This document shows, one piece after another, positions 1 through 5,059 of a stretch of 5,059 nucleotides of DNA (positions are counted from its first letter, which is position 1; the number at the start of each line of letters is the position of its first letter). The notes under the pieces are model-generated. The model made no database searches. It worked only from the letters and a program-made list of their open reading frames with translations, and had not been told where the DNA came from. The position numbers and the translations under genes are program-made. Origin of the DNA: Chersky-806 sp036502405 (lineage in GTDB: Bacteria; Actinomycetota; Acidimicrobiia; IMCC26256; JAENVU01); contig DASXYP010000016.1 of the NCBI GenBank assembly GCA_036502405.1, forward strand, positions 1-5,059, written 5' to 3'.

Positions 1-519
1 GGTGCGTTCATCCTCCACTCCTTCGCGCTGCGGTACCAGCAGGGCCGGGCCCGCGAGGTCACCGGCGGCCTCGAGACGCCCGAGTCCGGGCACCCGCGCA
101 TCCTCGCCGGGCTCTCCTTGCTCGCCGCCGCGCTCGTCGCCGCCGGGCGGGTGCGCGACGCCCGCCTCATCCTCGACCGCACCGCGGTCGGCGAGACCAT
201 CCGGCTGCCGAACGACAACCTGTGGCTCGGCGCGACCGCGCTCTACGCCGGCGTTGCCGCCGCGACCGGCACCCCCGAGCAGCGGGGGCTCATGGACCGC
301 ACGCTGCGCCCGTATGCGGACCACTGGTGCGTCTTCGGCGCCGGCGGCGCCGTCTTCGGCACCGGCAGCCACTGGCTGGGCCAGCTCGCGGCGGCGGCCG
401 GAGACGTCACGTCCGCGCATGCACACCTCGAGCGCGCGGTGGAGCTGTCGGAGATCGCGAAGGCGGACTACTGGGCGGAGATCGCGCGCGCCCAGCTCGA
501 CGCGGTCAGCTGGCCTTGA
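1..519 (+). CDS. C-terminal part of a TPR-containing signalling ATPase/transcriptional regulator (5' end outside window)
   Basis: The frame is open from the first base and ends at TGA 517-519, giving 172 residues with no start of its own. The TTG at 118 is only an internal codon. The sequence is alpha-helical and Ala/Leu-rich with TPR-like helix pairs, for example LAGLSLLAAALVAAGRVRDA near residues 36-55 and GQLAAAAGDVTSAHAHLERA near 127-146. A final helix follows (YWAEIARAQLDAV). This arrangement, including an early FALRYQQGRARE segment and a GxGGAVFGTGSHWLG stretch, resembles the C-terminal tails of large actinobacterial multidomain proteins: an AAA/NB-ARC-type ATPase plus TPRs, fused at the N-terminus to a BTAD/SARP DNA-binding or adenylate cyclase domain. 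There is no LuxR HTH at the C-terminus, so a LuxR/MalT-type regulator is less likely. The effector domain is outside the window, so the exact function is unknown. The last 14 bp overlap the tail of a cupredoxin remnant on the opposite strand. Confidence 0.7.
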   Translation, partial: GAFILHSFALRYQQGRAREVTGGLETPESGHPRILAGLSLLAAALVAAGRVRDARLILDRTAVGETIRLPNDNLWLGATALYAGVAAATGTPEQRGLMDRTLRPYADHWCVFGAGGAVFGTGSHWLGQLAAAAGDVTSAHAHLERAVELSEIAKADYWAEIARAQLDAVSWP

Positions 520-664
520 CCGTGCCCCCCATGCCGCTCAGCGTGTGGAGGATGCAGTAGTAGGGGAACTTCCCCTTCGCCGGCACGACGTCCGTGAAGG
601 TGCGCGCCGCCTTCGGTGGGGGCCGGCTGTCGGGAGGTTGGATCACGCGCCGCGCCCGGGCCAC
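506..664 (-). pseudogene. Truncated cupredoxin (type-1 blue copper protein) remnant, C-terminal part only
   Basis: The minus strand, read toward the TGA at 508-506, encodes FTDVVPAKGKFPYYC (598-554) followed by ILHTLSGMGGTVKAS (553-509). This is the classic C-terminal strand and ligand loop of plastocyanin/azurin-like proteins: an aromatic-Tyr-Cys strand, then Cys-x2-His-x4-Met (Cys 556-554, His 547-545, Met 532-530), then a G-T-V closing strand. These are three of the four usual type-1 copper ligands. The fourth, an upstream His, should lie in the N-terminal half, which is missing. The frame reaches a stop at 721-719, and the only starts are GTG at 664 or 646, giving at most 52 residues against about 100 for a cupredoxin domain. 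The recognisable part begins near 607; farther upstream the translation (VIQPPDSRPPPKAA) looks unlike a cupredoxin. The neighbouring kinase gene occupies the place of the lost 5' end. I infer a deletion or rearrangement relic; a functional mini-protein is unlikely. Confidence 0.6.
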
Positions 665-665
665 G

Positions 666-695
666 TTGACACCCGACCCGTCCGGCGGGAAGCCT
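666..695 (+). promoter_or_regulatory. Possible leaderless promoter of the ABC1 kinase gene
   Basis: A perfect TTGACA lies at 666-671. After an 18-bp spacer comes AAGCCT at 690-695, which keeps only the second-position A and final T, the two best conserved -10 positions. Transcription would begin about 7-8 nt downstream, at 702-703, on the A of the ATG itself. The gene has no clear Shine-Dalgarno sequence at normal spacing: the only G-rich run, GGCGGGA at 684-690, sits about 12 nt upstream. Leaderless transcripts are common in actinobacteria. The -10 match is weak, so this remains a suggestion. Confidence 0.3.
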
Positions 696-702
696 GCGCC
701 CC

Positions 703-2670
703 ATGATCCTCGCCGACGTCACCATCGAGGTGGACGCGGGCGCGCTCCTCATCCTCCCGCTGGTGATGCTGATCGGCTGGTTCGCGTCCCGGGTCCTCGG
801 CGTCCGCCAGACCTGGTTCCGCACCTTCGTCACCGGGTTCTTCGGATGGCTGCTCGGCGTGCTGGTCGCGGGGATCTCGGCCGAGCCGCACGCGACGACC
901 GCGGAGCTCCTGCTCCGCATCATCCCCTACAGCATCCTCGCCACCATGGCGTTCGCGATCGCGTTCGACTTCATGGCCCGGCCGGGTTCGAAGGACCCGT
1001 ACGAGCGACTCGGGCGGCTGCCGCAGGTCCCGCACCCGGTGCGCCGCGTCCAGCACACGATGGCGCCCCCGCTGCGCTTCCGGCAGGTGCTCGGGATCGC
1101 GCGCCGCGAGGGCCTCCTGCACCGCCGCTTCGCGTCCGCCGCCGGCATCGCCGACCCGGAGTTCGGGCCCCGCCTGCGCTCGACCCTCGAGCAGTGCGGC
1201 GGCATGTTCATCAAGCTCGGCCAGGTCGCGTCGACCCGCAGCGACCTCCTCCCCCCACCGGTCATCACCGAGCTGACGCAGCTGCAGGCTTCGGTACCCC
1301 CGGCCGAGCCGGGCGCGATCCGCGCCGTCGTCGAGGAGGAGCTCGGCCGCCCGGTCGAGGAGGTGTTCGCGACGTTCGACTGGACGCCGCTCGCGGCCGC
1401 GTCGATCGGCCAGGTGCACCGCGCCACCCTCGTGTCCGGCGAGGGCGTCGTGGTCAAGGTCCAGCGCCCCATGGTGGCGGACGTCGTGAGCCGCGACACC
1501 CAGGCCATGCTCAGCCTCGCGTCGTTCGTGCAGCGCCGGACGTCGATCGGCCTGCGCACCGACGTGGTCACGCTCGTGGGCGAGTTCACCGACGCCGTGA
1601 ACGCCGAGCTCGACTTCACGAGCGAGGGCCAGGCCGGCGAGCGCGTGCGCGCCGACCGCGGCGGTGACGAGGGCATCCACATCCCGGCGGTGCACCTCGA
1701 CCTGTGCACCCGTCGCCTCCTCGTGCTCGAGGAGGTCTCGGGGGTCCCGGTCTCGAACCAGGCCGCGCTCGACGCGAGCCCGGTGTCGCGCGAGGTGCTC
1801 GCGGACCGCCTGTTGCAGTGCTTCCTCGCGCAGATCCTCGAGGACGGGGTCTTCCACGCCGACCCGCACCCCGGCAACATCCTGCTCGCCGAGGACGGCA
1901 CGCTGAACCTCCTCGACTTCGGGTCGACCGGCATCCTCGACCCGGCGACGCTCGAGGCCCTCGGCGGGCTGCTGCTCGCCTCGTCGCTGAACGACCCCGA
2001 GCTGCTGCAACGGTCGGTGCTCGAGATCTCCCCGCCGCCCCCCGGCACCGACCTCGCCGCGCTCGAGGCCGACCTCGGTCGCTTCATGGTCGTGCACATG
2101 AACGCCGGCACCGGCTTCGACGTCGAGATGCTCAAGGCGATGATCGAGGTGCTGCAGCGCAACCACCTCGCGGTGCCCGTCTCGCTGACGTTGCTCAGCC
2201 GCGCGCTGATCACGCTCGACGGGACGCTGCGCACGATGGCGCCCGGGTTCGCGTTCGCCGAGCAGGCCCAGTCGCTCGCCGGGCCGATGGTGATGCCCGC
2301 GGGCACCGGGGACGTCCAGAACCAGATGCAGAAGGAGCTGCTGCGCGCGATGCCCTCGCTGCGGACGCTGCCGGGGCACGCCGAGGCCATCGGCGCCCAG
2401 CTGCGGTCGGGCCAGCTGACCGTACGGACCGCTCGATACGCCGACGCCAACGAGGCGATGTTCGTGCGCGACCTCGCCAACCGGGCGATCCTCGCCGCGT
2501 CGGGCCTGGTCGGCATCCTCACCGCCGCGGTGCTGCTCCTGGCCGCGGCCAGCACCGGGGACAGCAACGAGGCCGCAACGCTCGAGGGGATCGGCTACGT
2601 CGGGCTGTTCCTCGGCACGATCATCACGATGCGCGTCGTCGCGCTCGTCGTTCGCGACCGATCCGCCTGA
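703..2670 (+). CDS. ABC1/ADCK/UbiB-family atypical protein kinase-like membrane protein
   Basis: This 655-residue protein carries the full ABC1 (UbiB/ADCK) signature set. The KxGQ motif is at K171-L-G173-Q174. The Ala-rich loop that replaces the usual Gly-rich P-loop is AAASIGQVH (231-239). The nucleotide-binding lysine is K252 in VVVKVQRP. The family ELDFxxE motif is at 302-308. The catalytic loop is HADPHPGN (385-392) with D387 and N392, and the metal-binding DFG is at 405-407. All key residues are intact. Two C-terminal hydrophobic helices (about 596-616 and 630-650) match the UbiB membrane anchor. Unusually, three more hydrophobic segments (about 13-32, 41-60, 69-90) precede the kinase fold, making the protein roughly 100 residues longer than typical UbiB. 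UbiB relatives support isoprenoid quinone or other lipid biology through ATPase activity. Actinobacteria make menaquinone, so a direct ubiquinone role is unlikely and the substrate is unknown. The ATG at 703 is chosen because it begins just before the first helix. Confidence 0.93.
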   Translation: MILADVTIEVDAGALLILPLVMLIGWFASRVLGVRQTWFRTFVTGFFGWLLGVLVAGISAEPHATTAELLLRIIPYSILATMAFAIAFDFMARPGSKDPYERLGRLPQVPHPVRRVQHTMAPPLRFRQVLGIARREGLLHRRFASAAGIADPEFGPRLRSTLEQCGGMFIKLGQVASTRSDLLPPPVITELTQLQASVPPAEPGAIRAVVEEELGRPVEEVFATFDWTPLAAASIGQVHRATLVSGEGVVVKVQRPMVADVVSRDTQAMLSLASFVQRRTSIGLRTDVVTLVGEFTDAVNAELDFTSEGQAGERVRADRGGDEGIHIPAVHLDLCTRRLLVLEEVSGVPVSNQAALDASPVSREVLADRLLQCFLAQILEDGVFHADPHPGNILLAEDGTLNLLDFGSTGILDPATLEALGGLLLASSLNDPELLQRSVLEISPPPPGTDLAALEADLGRFMVVHMNAGTGFDVEMLKAMIEVLQRNHLAVPVSLTLLSRALITLDGTLRTMAPGFAFAEQAQSLAGPMVMPAGTGDVQNQMQKELLRAMPSLRTLPGHAEAIGAQLRSGQLTVRTARYADANEAMFVRDLANRAILAASGLVGILTAAVLLLAAASTGDSNEAATLEGIGYVGLFLGTIITMRVVALVVRDRSA

Positions 2671-2746
2671 GGTCGCCCTGCCGGTTCTTCAACGCTTCTC
2701 ACCTCGTTGCGACGTTCGTCTCGCGCGCCACTGCGACCCTGGGGCG

Positions 2747-3217
2747 GTGCACGCCACCGCGCTCCGGTCACCGACGCTCCTGCGGGCACTGCGGTGCCTC
2801 CTGGTGTCGGCGGCAACCACGCTGCTCAGCTCGCTCGTGCTGGTCGCCCTGGCCGTCGGCCTGGGATTGCCGGCGGGTCTCGCGAACATCGTCGGGTTCG
2901 GCTGCGGCGTCCCGGTCTCGTACGTGGCGAACCGGCGCTGGGTCTGGCGGCGGCGGGGCCCGTCCGACCCGGTGCGCGAGGTCGGTGCGTTCTGGGCGAT
3001 GAACGTGGCCGGCCTGCTGCTCTCGACGGTCGCGGTCGCAGCCGCAGGCGCGCTCACCGCCTCGTGGCCGGCCGGGTCGCGCGCGGTCGCGCTCCCGGCC
3101 GCGAGCGCCACGTCGCTCGGGCTGCTCTGGGTCGCGCAGTTCGTCCTGCTCGAGCGCGTGATCTTCCGTACCTCACCGAACGTGCGTCAGAAGAGCCGCG
3201 TGGAGCGGCTCTCGTGA
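2747..3217 (+). CDS. GtrA-like family four-helix membrane protein
   Basis: This 156-residue hydrophobic protein has four predicted membrane helices at about 18-38, 43-60, 80-102 and 113-135. It carries the GtrA-family hallmark after helix 2, S-Y-V-A-N-R-R-W-V-W at 58-67, followed by a basic loop (RRRG), and a similar aromatic/basic end after helix 4 (LLERVIFR, 134-141). Length and topology fit PF04138. Family members are proposed to flip or help translocate polyprenyl-phosphate-linked sugars, and often work beside GT2 glycosyltransferases in cell-wall or O-antigen modification. No glycosyltransferase is visible here. The start is GTG 2747, which leaves helix 1 intact; the alternative GTG at 2804 would cut into it. 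No Shine-Dalgarno sequence lies at good spacing, and the GACCCT at 2735-2740 could be the -10 of a leaderless transcript. The gene lies 76 bp after the kinase gene on the same strand. Its last codons (KSRVERLS) form part of a strong hairpin. Confidence 0.85.
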   Translation: MHATALRSPTLLRALRCLLVSAATTLLSSLVLVALAVGLGLPAGLANIVGFGCGVPVSYVANRRWVWRRRGPSDPVREVGAFWAMNVAGLLLSTVAVAAAGALTASWPAGSRAVALPAASATSLGLLWVAQFVLLERVIFRTSPNVRQKSRVERLS

Positions 3218-3227
3218 CGCAGGTTCG
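3177..3227. terminator. Long interrupted inverted repeat, probable bidirectional terminator
   Basis: Three nested complementary arms surround a 5-nt loop. The inner stem is AGAGCCGC (3192-3199) with GCGGCTCT (3205-3212), loop GTGGA. The middle stem is TGCGTCA (3183-3189) with TGACGCA (3215-3221), separated from the inner stem by a 2x2 mismatch. The outer stem is CGAAC (3177-3181) with GTTCG (3223-3227), separated by one G/G mismatch. That gives 20 base pairs in 51 nt. It covers the last 13 codons and the stop of the GtrA-like gene and ends 15 bp before the stop of the convergent synthetase gene, exactly where a shared terminator is expected. There is no T-tract on the plus side and only a short TTCTG on the minus side, so it is not a canonical intrinsic terminator. 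It may instead act as an RNA 3'-end stabiliser or a pause site. Confidence 0.6.
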
Positions 3228-3242
3228 CTCGGGGTCAGGTCG

Positions 3243-4856
3243 TCAGGGCTTGCCGGTGGCGGTGGCCTTGGCCCATCGGTAGTCGGCCTTGCCCGACGGG
3301 GAACGCTGGACCTCGTCGACGAGGTGGACCTCGCGAGGGACCTTGTAGCCCGCGATGTGCTCGCGCGCGTGAGCCGCGAGGTCATCGACGGTCGGCGCGC
3401 TTCCGGGCCGCGCCTTCACCACGGCCGCGACCCGCTCGCCCCAGCGCTCGTCCGGCACGCCGACCACCACGACGTCGAACACGTCGGGGTGGCTCTTCAG
3501 CGCGTTCTCCACCTCTTCGGGAAAGACCTTCTCGCCACCGGTGTTGATGCTCACCGAGCCCCGCCCGAGCAGCGTGATGAGGCCATCGGCCTCGACCATG
3601 GCCATGTCGCCGGGCAGGACCCACCGCTTGCCGCCCGCTTCCGCGAACACGGACGCGGTCTTCTCCGGGTCCTTGTAGTACCCGATGGGCACGTACCCGC
3701 CGCGGGCGAGCCGACCGACGACGCCGCTGCCCGGCTCGACCGGCATCCCGTCGTCGTCGAGCACGGTCGTGTGCTCGCCCATCGTGAACCGGGGCCGGCC
3801 CTGGTCGTCGGCGCCCGCGAACGTGCCCTGGTACCCCGTCTCCGAGGCGCCGATGCTGTCCGAGACGATGACGTCCGGCAGCCGCGCCGCGATCCTCTCC
3901 TTCACCGCGGGTGACAACATCGCCCCGCCGGAGCCGATCACGTACATGCCCGAGAGGTCGTAGCTCGCGCCCGGGTCGTCGAGCGCCTCGATCAGCGGCC
4001 GGGCCATCGCGTCGCCGACGATCGTGATCGCCATCACCTTCTCGCGCTCGACGGTCGCCCAGATCGCGTGCGCGTCCATCTTGTGTTGCGACGTGAGCAC
4101 CAGCGTGCTGCCACCGAACATCGCCATGAGCGCGACCCAGAGCGCCGCGCCGTGCATGAGCGGCGGGATCGGGAACGCAACGGTCGGGGTCCCCTCCGCG
4201 GCGTACCTCACGACGTCGGCGGGCTCGGAGAGCTTGTTGCCGCTCAGCTCGAGCAGCGGGCCGACGGTCGAGAGGAAGAAGTCCTTCTGGGTCCACATGA
4301 CGCCTTTGGGCATCCCGGTCGTGCCGCCGGTGTAGAGGATGTACAGGTCGTCCTCCGAGCGGGGCGGGAAGTCGCGCTCGGGCGATGCCGCCTTGAGTGC
4401 GGCCTCGTACTCGACCGCGCCGATCGTCGCGAGGTCCTCGCCGCTCCCGTCCTCCACCGCCACGAACGAGACCAGCTTCGGCAGCTCGTTGCGCACCGCG
4501 GCGATGCGGGGCACGAACTCGCGCCCGTGGATGACGCCGACGAGATCGGCGTTGTCGAACAGGTACCGCAGCTCGGCCTCGACGTAGCGGTAGTTCACGT
4601 TGATCGGAACCGCGCGCAGCTTGTACGCGGCGAACAGCCCTTCGAGGTACTCAGGCCCGTTGTAGAGGTAGAGGCCGACGTGGTCGCCGGGCTTCACGCC
4701 GGTGGCGGCGAGGTGGTGGGCCAGGCGGGTGGCGCGCTCGTCGAGCTCCCGGAACGTCAGGCGCCGGTCGCTCACGATGACCGCGGTGCGGTCGGCGACC
4801 GCGTCGGCAACCGCCTCGAAGAGGTCGGCGAGGTTCCACTGCTTCGGTGTGCTCAT
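3243..4856 (-). CDS. Acyl-CoA synthetase (ANL superfamily), FadD19-like
   Basis: This complete 537-residue adenylate-forming ligase should activate a carboxylic acid with ATP to an acyl-AMP and then transfer it to CoA in the cytosol. The P-loop (A3) is YTGGTTGMPKG at 175-185. The A5 region is SIGASETG at 334-341. A7 includes GD at 416-417, followed by R432 in GRGS. The A8 stretch is SINTGGEKVFPEEVE (436-450). The A10 catalytic lysine is K523 in SPSGKADYRWAK. From memory, the wording (INVNYRYVEAELRYLFDN at 85-102, GDAMARPL at 281-288, GRGSVSIN, KADYRWAK) closely follows mycobacterial FadD19, a C24/C26-branched sterol side-chain CoA ligase; no alignment was run. Sterol or branched fatty acid catabolism is therefore plausible, but no pathway neighbours are present to confirm it. 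The start is ATG 4856-4854, preceded by GGGGAGAG. The gene is convergent to the GtrA-like gene and begins 4 bp from the tandem repeat array. Confidence 0.93.
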   Translation of the reverse strand: MSTPKQWNLADLFEAVADAVADRTAVIVSDRRLTFRELDERATRLAHHLAATGVKPGDHVGLYLYNGPEYLEGLFAAYKLRAVPINVNYRYVEAELRYLFDNADLVGVIHGREFVPRIAAVRNELPKLVSFVAVEDGSGEDLATIGAVEYEAALKAASPERDFPPRSEDDLYILYTGGTTGMPKGVMWTQKDFFLSTVGPLLELSGNKLSEPADVVRYAAEGTPTVAFPIPPLMHGAALWVALMAMFGGSTLVLTSQHKMDAHAIWATVEREKVMAITIVGDAMARPLIEALDDPGASYDLSGMYVIGSGGAMLSPAVKERIAARLPDVIVSDSIGASETGYQGTFAGADDQGRPRFTMGEHTTVLDDDGMPVEPGSGVVGRLARGGYVPIGYYKDPEKTASVFAEAGGKRWVLPGDMAMVEADGLITLLGRGSVSINTGGEKVFPEEVENALKSHPDVFDVVVVGVPDERWGERVAAVVKARPGSAPTVDDLAAHAREHIAGYKVPREVHLVDEVQRSPSGKADYRWAKATATGKP

Positions 4857-4864
4857 CTCTCCCC
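4857..4864 (-). promoter_or_regulatory. Ribosome binding site of the acyl-CoA synthetase, partly formed by the repeat array
   Basis: On the minus strand, GGGGAGAG sits immediately before the ATG (positions -8 to -1). Its GGGGA is followed by only 3 nt before the start, a rather short spacing. The four G bases are the last bases of the first 59-bp repeat unit (4861-4864 on the plus strand). The synthetase ribosome binding site and, necessarily, its upstream transcript or promoter therefore come from repeat DNA. No convincing -35/-10 pair is visible within the array. Confidence 0.5.
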
Positions 4865-5059
4865 AAGTTCTCCGGAGGGCGATTCATGGGAGCCGGGTTG
4901 GACGGGCGCCCTCCGGCGGCCCCAAGTTCTCCGGAGGGCGATTCATGGGAGCCGGGTTGGACGGGCGCCCTCCGGCGGCCCCAAGTTCTCCGGAGGGCGA
5001 TCGGTGGGAGCCGGAGTGGGCGGGCGCCCTCCGGCGGCCCCAAGTTCTCCGGAGGGCGA
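4861..5059. repeat. 59-bp tandem repeat array with internal inverted repeats (continues past window edge)
   Basis: Units lie at 4861-4919, 4920-4978 and 4979-5037, with a partial fourth unit at 5038-5059. Each starts CCCCAAGTTCTCCGGAGGG, and the period is exactly 59 bp. Units 1 and 2 are identical. Unit 3 differs at six positions (5002-5004, 5015, 5016, 5020), and the visible 22 bases of unit 4 are unchanged. Each unit carries perfect 10-bp inverted arms, CCGGAGGGCG (4872-4881 in unit 1) and CGCCCTCCGG (4907-4916), 25 nt apart. The right arm can also pair with the left arm of the next unit across a 14-nt loop. All six unit-3 changes fall in the 25-nt interval and none in the arms or linker. 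Since 59 is not a multiple of 3, the array is not a protein repeat. The total copy number is unknown because the array runs off the window. Confidence 0.95.

Noticed and set aside
118..519. Stand-alone 133-residue gene starting at TTG 118
   Set aside because: The same frame is open and in the same protein style back to base 1, so this is the end of a longer gene cut by the window edge.
563..575. GGGGAACTTCCCC palindrome downstream of the regulator gene as a terminator
   Set aside because: The stem is only 4-5 bp with no T-tract, and it coincides with the conserved GKFPY codons of the cupredoxin remnant, which explain it better.
643..2379. Long minus-strand open frame (578 codons) antisense to the ABC1 kinase
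   Set aside because: It is low-complexity and rich in Arg/His/Glu/Ala, typical of antisense frames in high-GC genes. The opposite strand carries all ABC1 motifs.
1704..3002. Plus-strand open frame of 432 codons crossing from the kinase gene into the GtrA-like gene
   Set aside because: It is an Arg/Pro/Ala-rich frame-shifted shadow of two recognised genes, with no domain-like sequence.
4651..5043. Minus-strand frame of 130 codons running through the repeats into the synthetase gene
   Set aside because: The 59-bp period shifts frame at every unit, so there is no protein repeat, and the downstream part is an out-of-frame shadow of the synthetase.
4861..5059. CRISPR-like geometry: palindromic conserved block of about 34-40 nt with intervals of about 19-25 nt
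   Set aside because: Intervals 1 and 2 are identical and the third is 19/25 identical to them, so they are diverged copies of one sequence and not independent spacers. No cas gene is present.

Overview
The window is very GC-rich, with strong G/C bias at third codon positions. It carries ANL, GtrA and ABC1 genes typical of high-GC Gram-positive bacteria. An actinobacterial chromosome fits best, perhaps an Acidimicrobiia-type or mycolata-like lineage. That placement is inference from composition and protein style, not from a marker gene.

Layout from left to right. (1) Bases 1-519 (+) are the C-terminal end of a large TPR-repeat signalling ATPase or regulator that starts outside the window. (2) Bases 506-about 607 (-) hold a decayed 3' end of a cupredoxin (blue-copper) gene. 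It keeps the Cys-x2-His-x4-Met copper ligand motif, but its N-terminal part is gone, and it overlaps the regulator tail to tail by 14 bp. (3) Bases 703-2670 (+) encode a complete ABC1/ADCK/UbiB-type atypical kinase with three predicted N-terminal and two C-terminal membrane helices. A possible leaderless promoter lies just upstream. (4) Bases 2747-3217 (+) encode a GtrA-like four-helix membrane protein. (5) Bases 3177-3227 form a 51-nt interrupted inverted repeat that spans the gtrA-like stop codon and the convergent junction, a good candidate for a bidirectional terminator. (6) Bases 3243-4856 (-) encode a complete acyl-CoA synthetase resembling mycobacterial FadD19. (7) Bases 4861-5059 are a 59-bp tandem repeat array, three full units and one cut by the window edge. 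It lies directly against the synthetase start and supplies part of its ribosome binding site.

The genes do not form an obvious single pathway. The kinase and the GtrA-like protein are co-directional, 76 bp apart, and could be co-transcribed. The synthetase is convergent to them and probably belongs to lipid or sterol side-chain catabolism. The most unusual parts are non-genic: the 59-bp array, whose palindromic block is invariant while all substitutions fall in the intervening 25 nt; the long terminator hairpin; and the cupredoxin remnant. I see no convincing defence system, CRISPR array, transposase, tRNA or rRNA.
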